Below, piece by piece: positions 57,774 to 64,000 of a stretch of DNA of 64,000 nucleotides. The notes under the pieces were generated by a model that saw nothing but the letters and a program-made list of their open reading frames with translations, was not told where the DNA came from and searched no databases. How positions within the stretch are numbered: position 1 is the stretch's first letter; each line of letters begins with the position of its first letter. This stretch comes from a virus: positions 1 through 64,000 of IMG/VR virus record IMGVR_UViG_3300031754_000002; one strand, given 5' to 3'. The translations under genes were made by a program, and so were the position numbers.

Positions 57774-58472
57774 ATGGCGCTGCTGTTTGACGAGTTTGGG
57801 ACGAGGCGGATCGAGCTGGATGTCTTGATGTGGCCTGGATTCGACCATGGATTCAAGGAAGGCGAGCTGTCCGGTCTGTACGGAGCGCTCAACACCGATG
57901 ATCTCTTCGAGTCCTGTGAGCTGCGCGCCAACATCGGAGCGGAGTTCGAGAGCGAGCATTGGCGGTACGACATCTCCACGACTCGCATCCACGTGTCGAG
58001 TAAAGCCTTCCAGGACTTCAACCAGCTCGACAAGCGCGTTTTGGTCCTTCTTGAGGAAACGAAGCGCTTTCTAACGCCAGCTCGGCTCCCATTCTTGACG
58101 GCGAATCGCGCTCTTGTGGCGGGTGTCATCCCCGAGGGAGACCCGGAGAAGGACGTGGCGGAGCGTGTCCGGGCGAAGCTCCTTTCACGACGTATCACGC
58201 AGGGAGCCGACGGGGAGCGCGCCATAGATGCCCTTCCTGGCGAGCTGGCCGGAGTTGGCCTAACGCTTGTCGGAGATACTGAGACCTATCACTGGCACGC
58301 CAACATCGGTCCAGTTCATTCTCCGACCTCAGACCTTACGATCAGCGCGGATCTGTATTTTCCACCGCCAGATGAGCGTCCAGAGGAGGCCATGATCTCC
58401 GACAGGCTACGAACTGCCTACGACTTCCTCAGAACAAACCTATTGGAATTTGCCGAGAAGAGCCTAAGCTAG
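57774..58472 (+). CDS. Transposon cargo protein of unknown function, 232 aa
   Basis: ATG 57774 follows AAGGAGAA. The body is beta-rich with a helical centre (LDVLMWPGFDHGFKEGELSG, YDISTTRIHVSSKAFQDFNQ, LVLLEETKRFLTPARLPFLT, ISADLYFPPPDERPEEA). The acidic composition and alternating strands resemble immunity- or TIGR04255-type proteins, but I cannot place it. Cargo of the IS1-type transposon downstream of an XRE gene. Confidence 0.6.
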   Translation: MALLFDEFGTRRIELDVLMWPGFDHGFKEGELSGLYGALNTDDLFESCELRANIGAEFESEHWRYDISTTRIHVSSKAFQDFNQLDKRVLVLLEETKRFLTPARLPFLTANRALVAGVIPEGDPEKDVAERVRAKLLSRRITQGADGERAIDALPGELAGVGLTLVGDTETYHWHANIGPVHSPTSDLTISADLYFPPPDERPEEAMISDRLRTAYDFLRTNLLEFAEKSLS

Positions 58473-58489
58473 TCATCAGGAGCCGAACA

Positions 58490-58693
58490 ATGCCCGAACA
58501 TCTCCGCAACGACGACCATCCCAGTGGCGAAAGCTCCCGCGTTGCTCGTGCCCGCCGACGTGACGCTCGCAGGCATCATTGCGACGTTGCAGAGCCCGAC
58601 CGAGCGACCGAGTTCGAGCGCTTCAAGACGCTCGCCGGACGCCGCACCGAAGCCCTGGAATCAGAGGAAGACGAGCCAAGCACAGACAGCTAG
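58490..58693 (+). CDS. Small cargo ORF, 67 aa, frame uncertain
   Basis: AGGAG precedes ATG 58490. The first half is Arg-rich (SRVARARRRDARRHHCD) and unconvincing, the second (ATEFERFKTLAGRRTEALES) looks like a protein helix. A second frame over the first half (VAKAPALLVPADVTLAGIIA) looks better, so a single-base error between them is possible. Unassigned. Confidence 0.35.
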   Translation: MPEHLRNDDHPSGESSRVARARRRDARRHHCDVAEPDRATEFERFKTLAGRRTEALESEEDEPSTDS

Positions 58694-58696
58694 GGA

Positions 58697-58942
58697 TCAG
58701 CGATGAGCTGCCTTGCTCCACCGCGCCTTCGCGGCGCGTTTGGCGGACTCGCTTCGCTCCTCGGCTGTCAAGGTTGCCGCGCGGGCCTTCCCGCCCTTCT
58801 GACCGCCCTTGCGCCCGCGTGCGATGGCTTTGGGGTCCTTCCCGGCATTCGGGTCGGGGTCCTCGACCTGCCCCGTGGCGATGTCCACGATGAGCTTTCC
58901 GAGCTGGTTCGGGTCGCGCGGCCGTCGTGGATGCGTGGTCAT
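58697..58942 (-). CDS. Small basic KGG-type protein divergent from the transposase
   Basis: The 81-aa product (from MTTHPRRPRDPNQLGKLIVD) contains ARGRKGGQKGGKARAATLTA, a Lys/Gly repeat like bacterial histone-like or KGG proteins, then RSESAKRAAKARW. It is read away from the transposase start, 67 bp apart. The second transposase in this window has a similar Lys-rich divergent partner. A DNA-binding partner of transposition is inferred. Confidence 0.65.
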   Translation of the reverse strand: MTTHPRRPRDPNQLGKLIVDIATGQVEDPDPNAGKDPKAIARGRKGGQKGGKARAATLTAEERSESAKRAAKARWSKAAHR

Positions 58943-59009
58943 ACCGAGCATCGTAGCGCTGCTGTTGGAGGGAGTTTTTCCGTCCGACGTATCACGCATA
59001 ATGTTCAGT

Positions 59010-59849
59010 ATGAACAGGTTGTCCACCGAGAAGCGCGCCGCGATCCTCGGAATGATGGTTGAGGGCAACAGCCTTCGCGCGACGACCCGCATGGCAGGCT
59101 GCTCGATCAACACCGTCTCGAAGCTGCTGCTGGACATTGGTGAGGCATGCGCCTCCTACCAGGACGAGCATCTACGGGACCTGCCATGCAAGACGATCGA
59201 GGCAGACGAGATTTGGTCGTTCGTCGCCTACAAGGAGCGAAACAAGCCAGCCGAGATGAAGGGCACGTTCGGCACCGGCGATGTCTGGACATGGACGGCG
59301 CTCGACGCCGACTCCAAGCTCATCGTGTGCTGGTACGTGGGCGACCGGAAATACGAGGACGCCGCCGCGTTCATGCTGGACCTCAAGGACCGTCTACGCG
59401 ACCGCATCCAGCTCACGACGGACGGGCACGCCGCCTACCCGAATGCGGTCGGCCTGGCGTTCCGCCACAACATCGACTTTGCGCAGCTCATCAAGCAGTA
59501 CGCAGCGGACCCACGCACCGGACAGGCTCGCTACAGCCCGCCAGTCTGCACAGGAGCGCGCGTCCGTGTCGATCGCGGCAACCCGGACCCCGCGAAGATC
59601 AGCACGTCCTACGTCGAGCGCCAGAACCTCACGATGCGGATGGGTATGCGCCGCTTCACACGGCTGACCAACGGCTTCTCGAAGAAGCTCGACAACCACA
59701 TGGCCTCCATCGCCCTGCACTTCATGCACTACAACTTCGGCCGTCCGCACACCAGCCTCAAGAACCCCTACCCGCGCACGCCAGCGATGGCCGCAGGCGT
59801 CGCCGACCACATCTGGACCCTGCAAGAGATCGCGGGGCTACTCGATTGA
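59010..59849 (+). CDS. IS1-type transposase, 279 aa
   Basis: ATG 59010 (MNRLSTEKRAAILGMMVEGN) is chosen; a start three codons earlier exists. N-terminal HTH (LRATTRMAGCSINTVSKLLL) is followed by the DDE domain: ADEIWSFVAYKERN (first Asp), LTTDGHAAYPN (second Asp) and SYVERQNLTMRM (Glu). It is single-frame, unlike the two-frame insA/insB arrangement of classical IS1. It ends 15 bp before the right inverted repeat, so the element is complete and probably active. Confidence 0.85.
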   Translation: MNRLSTEKRAAILGMMVEGNSLRATTRMAGCSINTVSKLLLDIGEACASYQDEHLRDLPCKTIEADEIWSFVAYKERNKPAEMKGTFGTGDVWTWTALDADSKLIVCWYVGDRKYEDAAAFMLDLKDRLRDRIQLTTDGHAAYPNAVGLAFRHNIDFAQLIKQYAADPRTGQARYSPPVCTGARVRVDRGNPDPAKISTSYVERQNLTMRMGMRRFTRLTNGFSKKLDNHMASIALHFMHYNFGRPHTSLKNPYPRTPAMAAGVADHIWTLQEIAGLLD

Positions 59850-59898
59850 AACTGAGGCACTACCGCCCGAATACGCGGTGATCTTCTGCGCCGGCATG

Positions 59899-60060
59899 AT
59901 GAGGAGGCCAAAGAGCTTCGGATCGTTGAAGGCTAAGGATCTAAACGAGCGCAAGCTAATCTTCGGATGCGATTGTGGTTGTCGTGGCGACTGGTCACTC
60001 GATGATGCGGGGCTATATGAGCGTCCGGCCCTCGACTCGCTGCTGGGGAAAGCGACGTGA
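59899..60060 (+). CDS. Small protein with CxCxC motif, about 53 aa
   Basis: The frame from ATG 59899 reads MRRPKSFGSLKAKDLNERKL, then FGCDCGCRGDWSLDDAGLYE. The paired Cys could bind metal. It overlaps the end of the interrupted 32-aa gene in another frame; a shorter start is possible. The stop overlaps the next GTG (GTGA). Confidence 0.5.
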   Translation: MRRPKSFGSLKAKDLNERKLIFGCDCGCRGDWSLDDAGLYERPALDSLLGKAT

Positions 60061-60383
60061 GACGCAACCTAAGCATCAGCTTCGAGGAAGCCTTTATCGA
60101 ACGCCTAGACTTGGAACGTGGCACTATCTCGCGGGGCCGCTGGATCGAAGGCGAGCGAGCAATCGCGCCAAATACTACCGCTGCCGAGATTGGCTCAATG
60201 GCCGCCAATGCCTTCGGTGCCATGGTTGCCGCCGAGAACGATAACCTCCGGGCAGCACGCGCTCAACCATCACCGCTCGCCCATCCCGTCGAGACCCTTG
60301 GCGAGATCGATGAGCACGTCACCGTGGAAACCCGCAAGCCCTCCTCGGTATCCCCTAAGCTGAGCGCAGACATCAAACCCTAA
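60057..60383 (+). CDS. Hypothetical protein, 108 aa, GTG start
   Basis: GTG 60057 overlaps the previous stop. The N-terminus reads RRNLSISFEEAFIERLDLER and GRWIEGERAIAPNTTAAEIG; the C-terminal third is Pro/Ala-rich. It is followed by an A/C-rich unstructured leader (60384-60421). No known family. Confidence 0.55.
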   Translation: MRRNLSISFEEAFIERLDLERGTISRGRWIEGERAIAPNTTAAEIGSMAANAFGAMVAAENDNLRAARAQPSPLAHPVETLGEIDEHVTVETRKPSSVSPKLSADIKP

Positions 60384-60421
60384 CCGAAGCAAACCAAACC
60401 CAAAACACGGAGACAAACACC

Positions 60422-60883
60422 ATGAGGCAGCTACAACGACAGGGCGACGTACTTCTAATCCCTATCGACAGCATCCCCGCGAACGCAACAGCCGTCGCCC
60501 GGGACGCCCGCGGGCGAATTGTGCTCGCTGAGGGTGAGCGCACTGGGCACGCGCACTGTGTTCTCGACGATGCCGCGACACTATTTCGCCAGGATGATCT
60601 CGACGAGATGGCCGACCGTTTCCTACATGTGCAGGCCGAGTGCGGACTTATCGACGCTTGGCGGTGCCGTGACCGGCGGCGAGACATCGTATGCTGGATG
60701 CCCGCATACCAAAACACGGACCGCATCGAAGCGGCCGACTATGCAATTCTCGCCCGCGAAGACATACCTGGCGTCATTGTCGAGCACGAGGAGCACCTAC
60801 ATTTCGTCGTGCTGCCCGGGGACCACATCATCCGGCCGAAGCGTGAATACCAGCCAGAGGCCCCACGTCAGGTGATGGACTGA
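60422..60883 (+). CDS. Conserved phage hypothetical protein, 153 aa
   Basis: ATG 60422 (MRQLQRQGDVLLIPIDSIPA). The pattern QGDVLLIPxxxIP, IVLAEGERTGHAHCVLDDAA, EEHLHFVVLPGDHIIRPKRE and QPEAPRQVMD is typical of a widespread phage family of unknown role. The His pattern (GHAH, EHEEHLH) suggests metal binding in a cupin-like barrel. Confidence 0.65.
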   Translation: MRQLQRQGDVLLIPIDSIPANATAVARDARGRIVLAEGERTGHAHCVLDDAATLFRQDDLDEMADRFLHVQAECGLIDAWRCRDRRRDIVCWMPAYQNTDRIEAADYAILAREDIPGVIVEHEEHLHFVVLPGDHIIRPKREYQPEAPRQVMD

Positions 60884-60917
60884 TGGCGGCTCTAATTGGT
60901 GACAGGATGCTTCGCTG

Positions 60918-62270
60918 ATGGGCAAGCTCACGAAACTAACCCCAAGCCAAACCAAGCATCTCGCGGCGAGTTATGAGGAATGGCTATCCGTCGGCCGCTG
61001 CACCGAACCAGCCGATCGGCCAGCAATGGAGACAGCGGTCCGCGCGATGTACGCCGAGATTGGCCAGCCTCCACCAGCAGTCGTCTGGCTGGACTCTCCG
61101 TTGGCTGGCGTGTGTGGCTCCTGGTTCCTATCAAACCTGTTGAAGACGTTGCGCAACGACGCAAACCAGCTCGGGGACCAGCTCAGGGACCAGCTCAGGG
61201 ACCAGCTCGGGGGCCAGCTCAGGGGCCAGCTTGGGGACCAGCTCAGGGGCCAGCTCGGGGACCAGCTCTGGGACCAGCTCTGGGGCCAGCTTGGGGGCCA
61301 GCTTGGGGACCAGCTCAGGGACCAGCTCAGGGGCCAGCTCAGGGACCAGCTCAGGGACCAGCTCTGGGGCCAGCTCGGGGGCCAGCTCAGGGGCCAGCTT
61401 GGGGACCAGCTCAGGGACCAGCTCTGGGGCCAGCTTGGGGACCAGCTCAGGGGCCAGCTCGGGGGCCAGCTCAGGGGCCAGCTCGGGGGCCAGCTCAGGG
61501 GCCAGCTCGGGGGCCAGCTCAGGGACCAGCTCAGGGGCCAGCTCGGGGACCAGCTCTGGGACCAGCTCTGGGGCCAGCTTGGGGGCCAGCTTGGGGACCA
61601 GCTCAGGGACCAGCTCGCACAATGCTGGTGGGCACAGCATGAAGCCGCGTGGATCGCATTTTACTTGTGGCCCGAGACGAACCTAGCCGTCAACTACAAG
61701 GAACAGGTAAGTCGGCGTCTCGCCCTTTGGGAGACAACCGCGCGGTCTAGCTCATGGTGGTGGCCGATGATCGGCTTGGTTGTCCTTACGGAGCGACCAT
61801 CCAACGTGTCCGTAGATGGTGAGGGCCGGCTACATGACGAGCGAGGTCCAGCGCTCGGCTACCGGGATGGGTGGGGCGTATGGTCGATCCACGGTGTACG
61901 AGTGACACCAAAGATTGTCGAGCACCCAGAGAGCCTAACGGTGCAAGAGATCCGGGACGAGCCGAACGTGGAGGTTCGACGGGTGATGCTCGAACGGTTC
62001 GGTGCGGACCGCTTCATGGCGGAAAGCAACGCTGAGCTTATCGGCGAGGATGATTGGGGGAAGCTGTGGCGGATACCCGACGCGCCAGATGAGCCAGACG
62101 GTAAGCCGCTGGTGCTCGTTGAGATGCTGAACTCAACCCCGGAGCCAGACGGCTCGGTACGCACATACTATGAGCGTGCTCACCCTGACGTGCAGACACC
62201 TTTGGCGGCGTTGGCTTGGCAGGCGAACATGAGCGAGAGCGAGTACATGCAGATGGGGGCGCAAACGTGA
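60918..62270 (+). CDS. DUF6745-like protein with about 38 four-residue repeats
   Basis: ATG 60918. Residues 1-80 form an N-terminal domain; residues about 84-235 are about 38 uninterrupted tetrads of type [D/G]-Q-L-[R/G/W]; the C-terminal about 210 residues match a DUF6745 pattern (AQHEAAWIAFYLWPETNL-type Trp-rich start, RGPALGYRDGWGVWSIHGVR, VRRVMLERFGADRFM, LVLVEMLNSTPEPDGSVRTY). DUF6745 proteins often carry QVWDQV-type repeats of variable number. The function is unknown; the repeats probably form an elongated helical or coiled structure. Confidence 0.7.
   Translation: MGKLTKLTPSQTKHLAASYEEWLSVGRCTEPADRPAMETAVRAMYAEIGQPPPAVVWLDSPLAGVCGSWFLSNLLKTLRNDANQLGDQLRDQLRDQLGGQLRGQLGDQLRGQLGDQLWDQLWGQLGGQLGDQLRDQLRGQLRDQLRDQLWGQLGGQLRGQLGDQLRDQLWGQLGDQLRGQLGGQLRGQLGGQLRGQLGGQLRDQLRGQLGDQLWDQLWGQLGGQLGDQLRDQLAQCWWAQHEAAWIAFYLWPETNLAVNYKEQVSRRLALWETTARSSSWWWPMIGLVVLTERPSNVSVDGEGRLHDERGPALGYRDGWGVWSIHGVRVTPKIVEHPESLTVQEIRDEPNVEVRRVMLERFGADRFMAESNAELIGEDDWGKLWRIPDAPDEPDGKPLVLVEMLNSTPEPDGSVRTYYERAHPDVQTPLAALAWQANMSESEYMQMGAQT
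61165..61620 (+). repeat. 12-bp tandem repeat, about 38 copies
   Basis: Units of type GGACCAGCTCAG or GGGCCAGCTTGG encode the [D/G]QL[R/G/W] tetrads of the gene at 60918. All three forward and at least two reverse frames stay open through it, so shadow ORFs here are not evidence of genes. Confidence 0.9.
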
Positions 62271-62434
62271 ACCGCATCCTGAATGCGCCGGATGACTCGT
62301 TCGCTGGTGTAAGTGCGATGATACCCGCAGAGCTTGGCCGTGTCGGCTACTCTTTCAACTCCGATATCCCCGTGCCGGCCGGCAGCACAGTCATCGGGGA
62401 TTATCCCCTTGACACAGGGTCGGATATCAGCTAG
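62267..62434 (+). CDS. Hypothetical protein, 55 aa, GTG start
   Basis: GTG overlaps the previous stop (GTGA). The product NRILNAPDDSFAGVSAMIPA, then VPAGSTVIGDYPLDTG, is acidic. It ends at a transcription terminator. Likely the last gene of the operon from 60422. Confidence 0.5.
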   Translation: MNRILNAPDDSFAGVSAMIPAELGRVGYSFNSDIPVPAGSTVIGDYPLDTGSDIS

Positions 62435-62579
62435 AGTCCTTCTTAGTGGACTCTTTTGCCTTTGGTTTCCGGGCTTTTTGGGCCTCTGCGCGCACCGCTT
62501 CCCGTGCTTGCTTGGGGAACATTCGCTGCGCGACCTGCTCGTTTGTGAGGTCGTGGGCCTTGGGCTTCGCTCGTGGCAT
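62427..62579 (-). CDS. Small Lys-rich protein divergent from the second transposase, 50 aa
   Basis: ATG 62579 lies 12 bp from the transposase start and is read the other way. The product MPRAKPKAHDLTNEQVAQRM, ending RKPKAKESTKKDSS, is highly basic and analogous in place and charge to the KGG-type gene of the first transposon. Its end lies within the terminator. Confidence 0.5.
   Translation of the reverse strand: MPRAKPKAHDLTNEQVAQRMFPKQAREAVRAEAQKARKPKAKESTKKDSS
62433..62456 (+). terminator. Rho-independent terminator
   Basis: GAGTCC-TTCTTAGT-GGACTC followed by TTTT. It directly follows the 55-aa gene and separates the phage operon from the second transposon region. Confidence 0.65.
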
Positions 62580-62591
62580 GGTGGCTCTCTG

Positions 62592-63563
62592 ATGGAGTCT
62601 ACGACGCTTGTGGGCCTGATCGAGGAGTTCGGCAGCGAGGAGAAGTGCCGCGCCTATCTTGAGGATCTGCGTTGGCCCGCTGGCCCCGAGTGCCCGCGCT
62701 GCGACGAGCCGACCACCGTTTCGCGGATCGCCTCGCGCAACCAGTTCGAGTGCGACAAGTGCCGCTACCAGTTCTCGGTCACGGCTGGGACGCTGTTCCA
62801 CGACTCGCACCTGCCGTTGTGGAAGTGGTTCCTCGCGGTCTACCTGATGTGCGAGAGCAAGAAGGGCATCAGCGCCAAGCAGCTACACCGGATGCTCGGC
62901 GGCTCGTATAAGACGAGTTGGTATCTCTGCCACCGCGTCAGAGCGGCAATGGGCGAGGACGAACAGCCGCTACTGACCGGCACGGTGGAGGTTGACGAGA
63001 CCTACGTCGGCGGCAAACGCAAAGGCTACGGCGCCGGATATCGCGGGAACAAGGTCATCGTGGCCGGTGCGATCGAGCGCGGCGGCGACATACGCCTACG
63101 GCTCGTCCCGAACACCCGCCGCCACAACCTGGAGCAGTTCATCGACTCCACCGTCTCAGACGACACGGAGGCGGTCTACACGGACGAGTTGAAGTCCTAT
63201 GACGGCATCGCGGGCGAGAACCACCAGACCGTCGAGCACAAAGCCGAAGAATGGGTGCGGGGCGAGGTTCACACGAACAGCGTCGAGTCTGCCTGGAGCC
63301 TGCTCAAGCGCTCGATCGTGGGGACCTACCACCATATGAGCGTCAAGCACCTGCCCGCGTATCTGGCGGAGATGGAATGGCGCTTCAACCGCCGCGAGAA
63401 CCCCTACCTATTCAGAGACACGCTGCTGGTGCTCCTCCACGGAGACGCGCTGCCCTACAGCGTTCTGATCGAACGCGACGACCCCGGCGAGCGCCAGCGC
63501 GAGAACGACGCACTCATGCGGCGAGAGGCGAAGCGTCAGGCACGCCAGCAGCGCCCGTGCTAG
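62592..63563 (+). CDS. ISXO2/IS1595-type transposase, 323 aa
   Basis: ATG 62592. An N-terminal zinc ribbon (CPRCDEP, then FECDKCRYQFS) is followed by WKWFLAVYLMCESKKGISAK and the DDE-type domain: VEVDETYVGGK (first Asp), VYTDELKSYDG (second Asp), VHTNSVESAWSLLKR (His/Asn...Glu). These are the landmarks of the IS1595 family. I could not find its inverted ends with confidence. Its length is normal. Confidence 0.85.
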   Translation: MESTTLVGLIEEFGSEEKCRAYLEDLRWPAGPECPRCDEPTTVSRIASRNQFECDKCRYQFSVTAGTLFHDSHLPLWKWFLAVYLMCESKKGISAKQLHRMLGGSYKTSWYLCHRVRAAMGEDEQPLLTGTVEVDETYVGGKRKGYGAGYRGNKVIVAGAIERGGDIRLRLVPNTRRHNLEQFIDSTVSDDTEAVYTDELKSYDGIAGENHQTVEHKAEEWVRGEVHTNSVESAWSLLKRSIVGTYHHMSVKHLPAYLAEMEWRFNRRENPYLFRDTLLVLLHGDALPYSVLIERDDPGERQRENDALMRREAKRQARQQRPC

Positions 63564-63796
63564 CGGCCTTCGCCGCGCTCGATCTCGGCCGCAAGGTCTG
63601 CGAGGGTCGCTCCGTAGCACCGTAGAAGGGCCATCATGGTCGGGTAGGCGATGCCTGCGCCATGCTCAACCGTGGATATGTGCCGTCCGCTGACGCTCAC
63701 GGCTTCGGCCGCCTGCTCCTGCGTCTTGCCAGCCTTGCGTCTGATCGCCGCGAGCGCCCCGCCGAGAGCGAGGTAATCATCAGCGGCGCCCGTCAT
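63560..63796 (-). CDS. XRE-family regulator, 78 aa
   Basis: ATG 63796 is about 16 nt after the stop of the upstream gene. The HTH reads GGALAAIRRKAGKTQEQAAE, VSVSGRHISTVEHGAGIAYP, then MMALLRCYGATLADLAAEIE. It is closely similar to the next gene upstream, so the two are a tandem duplication. It converges with the transposase gene, overlapping its stop. Confidence 0.75.
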   Translation of the reverse strand: MTGAADDYLALGGALAAIRRKAGKTQEQAAEAVSVSGRHISTVEHGAGIAYPTMMALLRCYGATLADLAAEIERGEGR

Positions 63797-63812
63797 GCGC
63801 AGCGCAGCGTAT

Positions 63813-64000
63813 CTAGCCGCGTTCGACCTCGGCGGCCAGCTCCGCGAGACTCGCCCGGTAGAACCTCAGCAGCGCCATCATCGTCGGGAAGGCGATCCCG
63901 GTCCGGCCCTTCTCGACCGTCGAGATATGACGGGCGCCAACATTGACGGCCGCGCCCGCTTCGGCCTGGGTGCGGCCTGCTCGGCGACGTAGCGCCGCGA
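63813..64000 (-). CDS. XRE-family regulator, partial at window edge
   Basis: The frame ends at 63813 and runs off the right end. Visible: AALRRRAGRTQAEAGAAVNV, GARHISTVEKGRTGIAFPTM, MALLRFYRASLAELAAEVER. It is the tandem paralogue of the 63560-63796 gene (same ...HISTVE...FPTMMALLR... order). The N-terminus is outside the window. Confidence 0.65.
   Translation of the reverse strand, partial: AALRRRAGRTQAEAGAAVNVGARHISTVEKGRTGIAFPTMMALLRFYRASLAELAAEVERG

Larger units (their letters stand above)
57016..59864. mobile_element. Cargo-carrying IS1-type transposon, 2,849 bp
   Basis: The ends are inverted: GGTAGTGTCTCAGTTT at the left and, on the opposite strand, GGTAGTGCCTCAGTTT at the right. They are flanked by a perfect 8-bp direct repeat GCCCGAAT (57008-57015 and 59865-59872). 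It carries an IS1-like transposase, a divergent small basic protein and four other genes, including an XRE regulator. It interrupts a short phage gene. Both ends and the target repeat are directly visible. Confidence 0.9.
56981..59936 (+). pseudogene. 32-aa phage gene interrupted by the transposon
   Basis: Removing the transposon (57016-59864) and one 8-bp copy of the target repeat joins ATG 56981 to 59873-59936 in one uninterrupted frame: MGIGRRDREARIRGDLLRRH, ending RIVEG. AGGAC lies upstream as a ribosome site. The reconstruction supports a simple insertion with target duplication into a very short coding gene. Confidence 0.55.

Noticed and set aside
61165-61620. CRISPR-like array
   Set aside because: The 12-bp units have no unique spacers and are in frame with a long protein; they encode tetrapeptide repeats.
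62409-62437. Promoter TTGACA-17-TAGAGT for the second transposase
   Set aside because: The -10 overlaps the terminator stem and the stop codon of the 55-aa gene; it may be real but the terminator reading is stronger.

Overview
The window looks like most of the virion-morphogenesis region of a large, contractile-tailed (myovirus-type) phage or prophage of a high-GC host. The host is probably an actinomycete. This is inferred from Shine-Dalgarno-led, tightly overlapping GC-rich genes and from recalled similarity of several accessory proteins to families common in soil Actinomycetota, notably Solirubrobacterales-like genomes. Two expected genes are not visible here: a large terminase and an integrase. 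The window therefore cannot say whether this is a free phage or a prophage, and it is clearly only part of the element.

Layout. (1) 0-4.1 kb, minus strand: a hexamer tandem repeat, then an early operon joined by 4-bp stop/start overlaps. It holds an ASCH-domain protein, a coiled-coil/methyltransferase-like fusion, a RecT/Bet-type recombinase and several small proteins, and it is headed by a helix-turn-helix regulator whose start codon lies inside a 7-bp inverted repeat. (2) 4.2-10.7 kb, mostly plus strand: small unknown genes, a cluster of structurally odd tRNA genes, then a run of membrane, secreted and lipoprotein genes. (3) 10.7-47.8 kb, minus strand: one long morphogenesis operon. In transcription order it holds the prohead protease, a first major capsid protein, surface and decoration proteins, a tRNA-Met, a second major capsid protein, more decoration proteins, a connector, a xylanase-bearing tail fibre, a beta-helix protein, sheath, tube, a tail-assembly chaperone with a -1 extension, tape measure, LysM protein, muralytic hub, spike-pectate lyase, gp25-like wedge, baseplate J and tail protein I. 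(4) 47.9-51.2 kb, plus strand: an accessory cassette led by a ribbon-helix-helix gene behind a palindrome, with two C-rich, G-poor leaders. (5) 51.2-53.7 kb, minus strand: the portal gene, which carries a 393-residue LAGLIDADG intein. (6) 53.7-57 kb: a broken endonuclease-VII-like gene, small minus-strand genes and another odd tRNA. (7) 57.0-59.9 kb: a 2,849-bp IS1-type transposon with cargo, inverted ends and a perfect 8-bp target duplication. (8) 59.9-62.4 kb, plus strand: small phage genes and a protein with about 38 four-residue repeats. (9) 62.4-64.0 kb: an ISXO2/IS1595-type transposase and two tandem helix-turn-helix genes.

The most unusual theme is colonisation of essential virion genes by selfish elements. 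The second capsid gene is split by an 842-nt group I intron whose homing endonuclease is encoded antisense. The portal carries an intein. Three further endonuclease genes sit on the plus strand against the operon. Three of these plus-strand endonuclease genes share one leaderless promoter layout: TGC, then a -10 hexamer TAnnnT, exactly six bases, then the start codon.

The virion itself appears heavily armed for polysaccharide or wall attack. It has a GH10 xylanase domain inside a fibre, a pectate-lyase-like beta-helix fused to the central spike, and a lysozyme-like hub. Several genes show single-base frameshifts or an in-frame stop (portal, tail-fibre-like protein at 10.7 kb, endonuclease VII, others). 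These may be sequencing errors or real decay; the sequence alone cannot decide.
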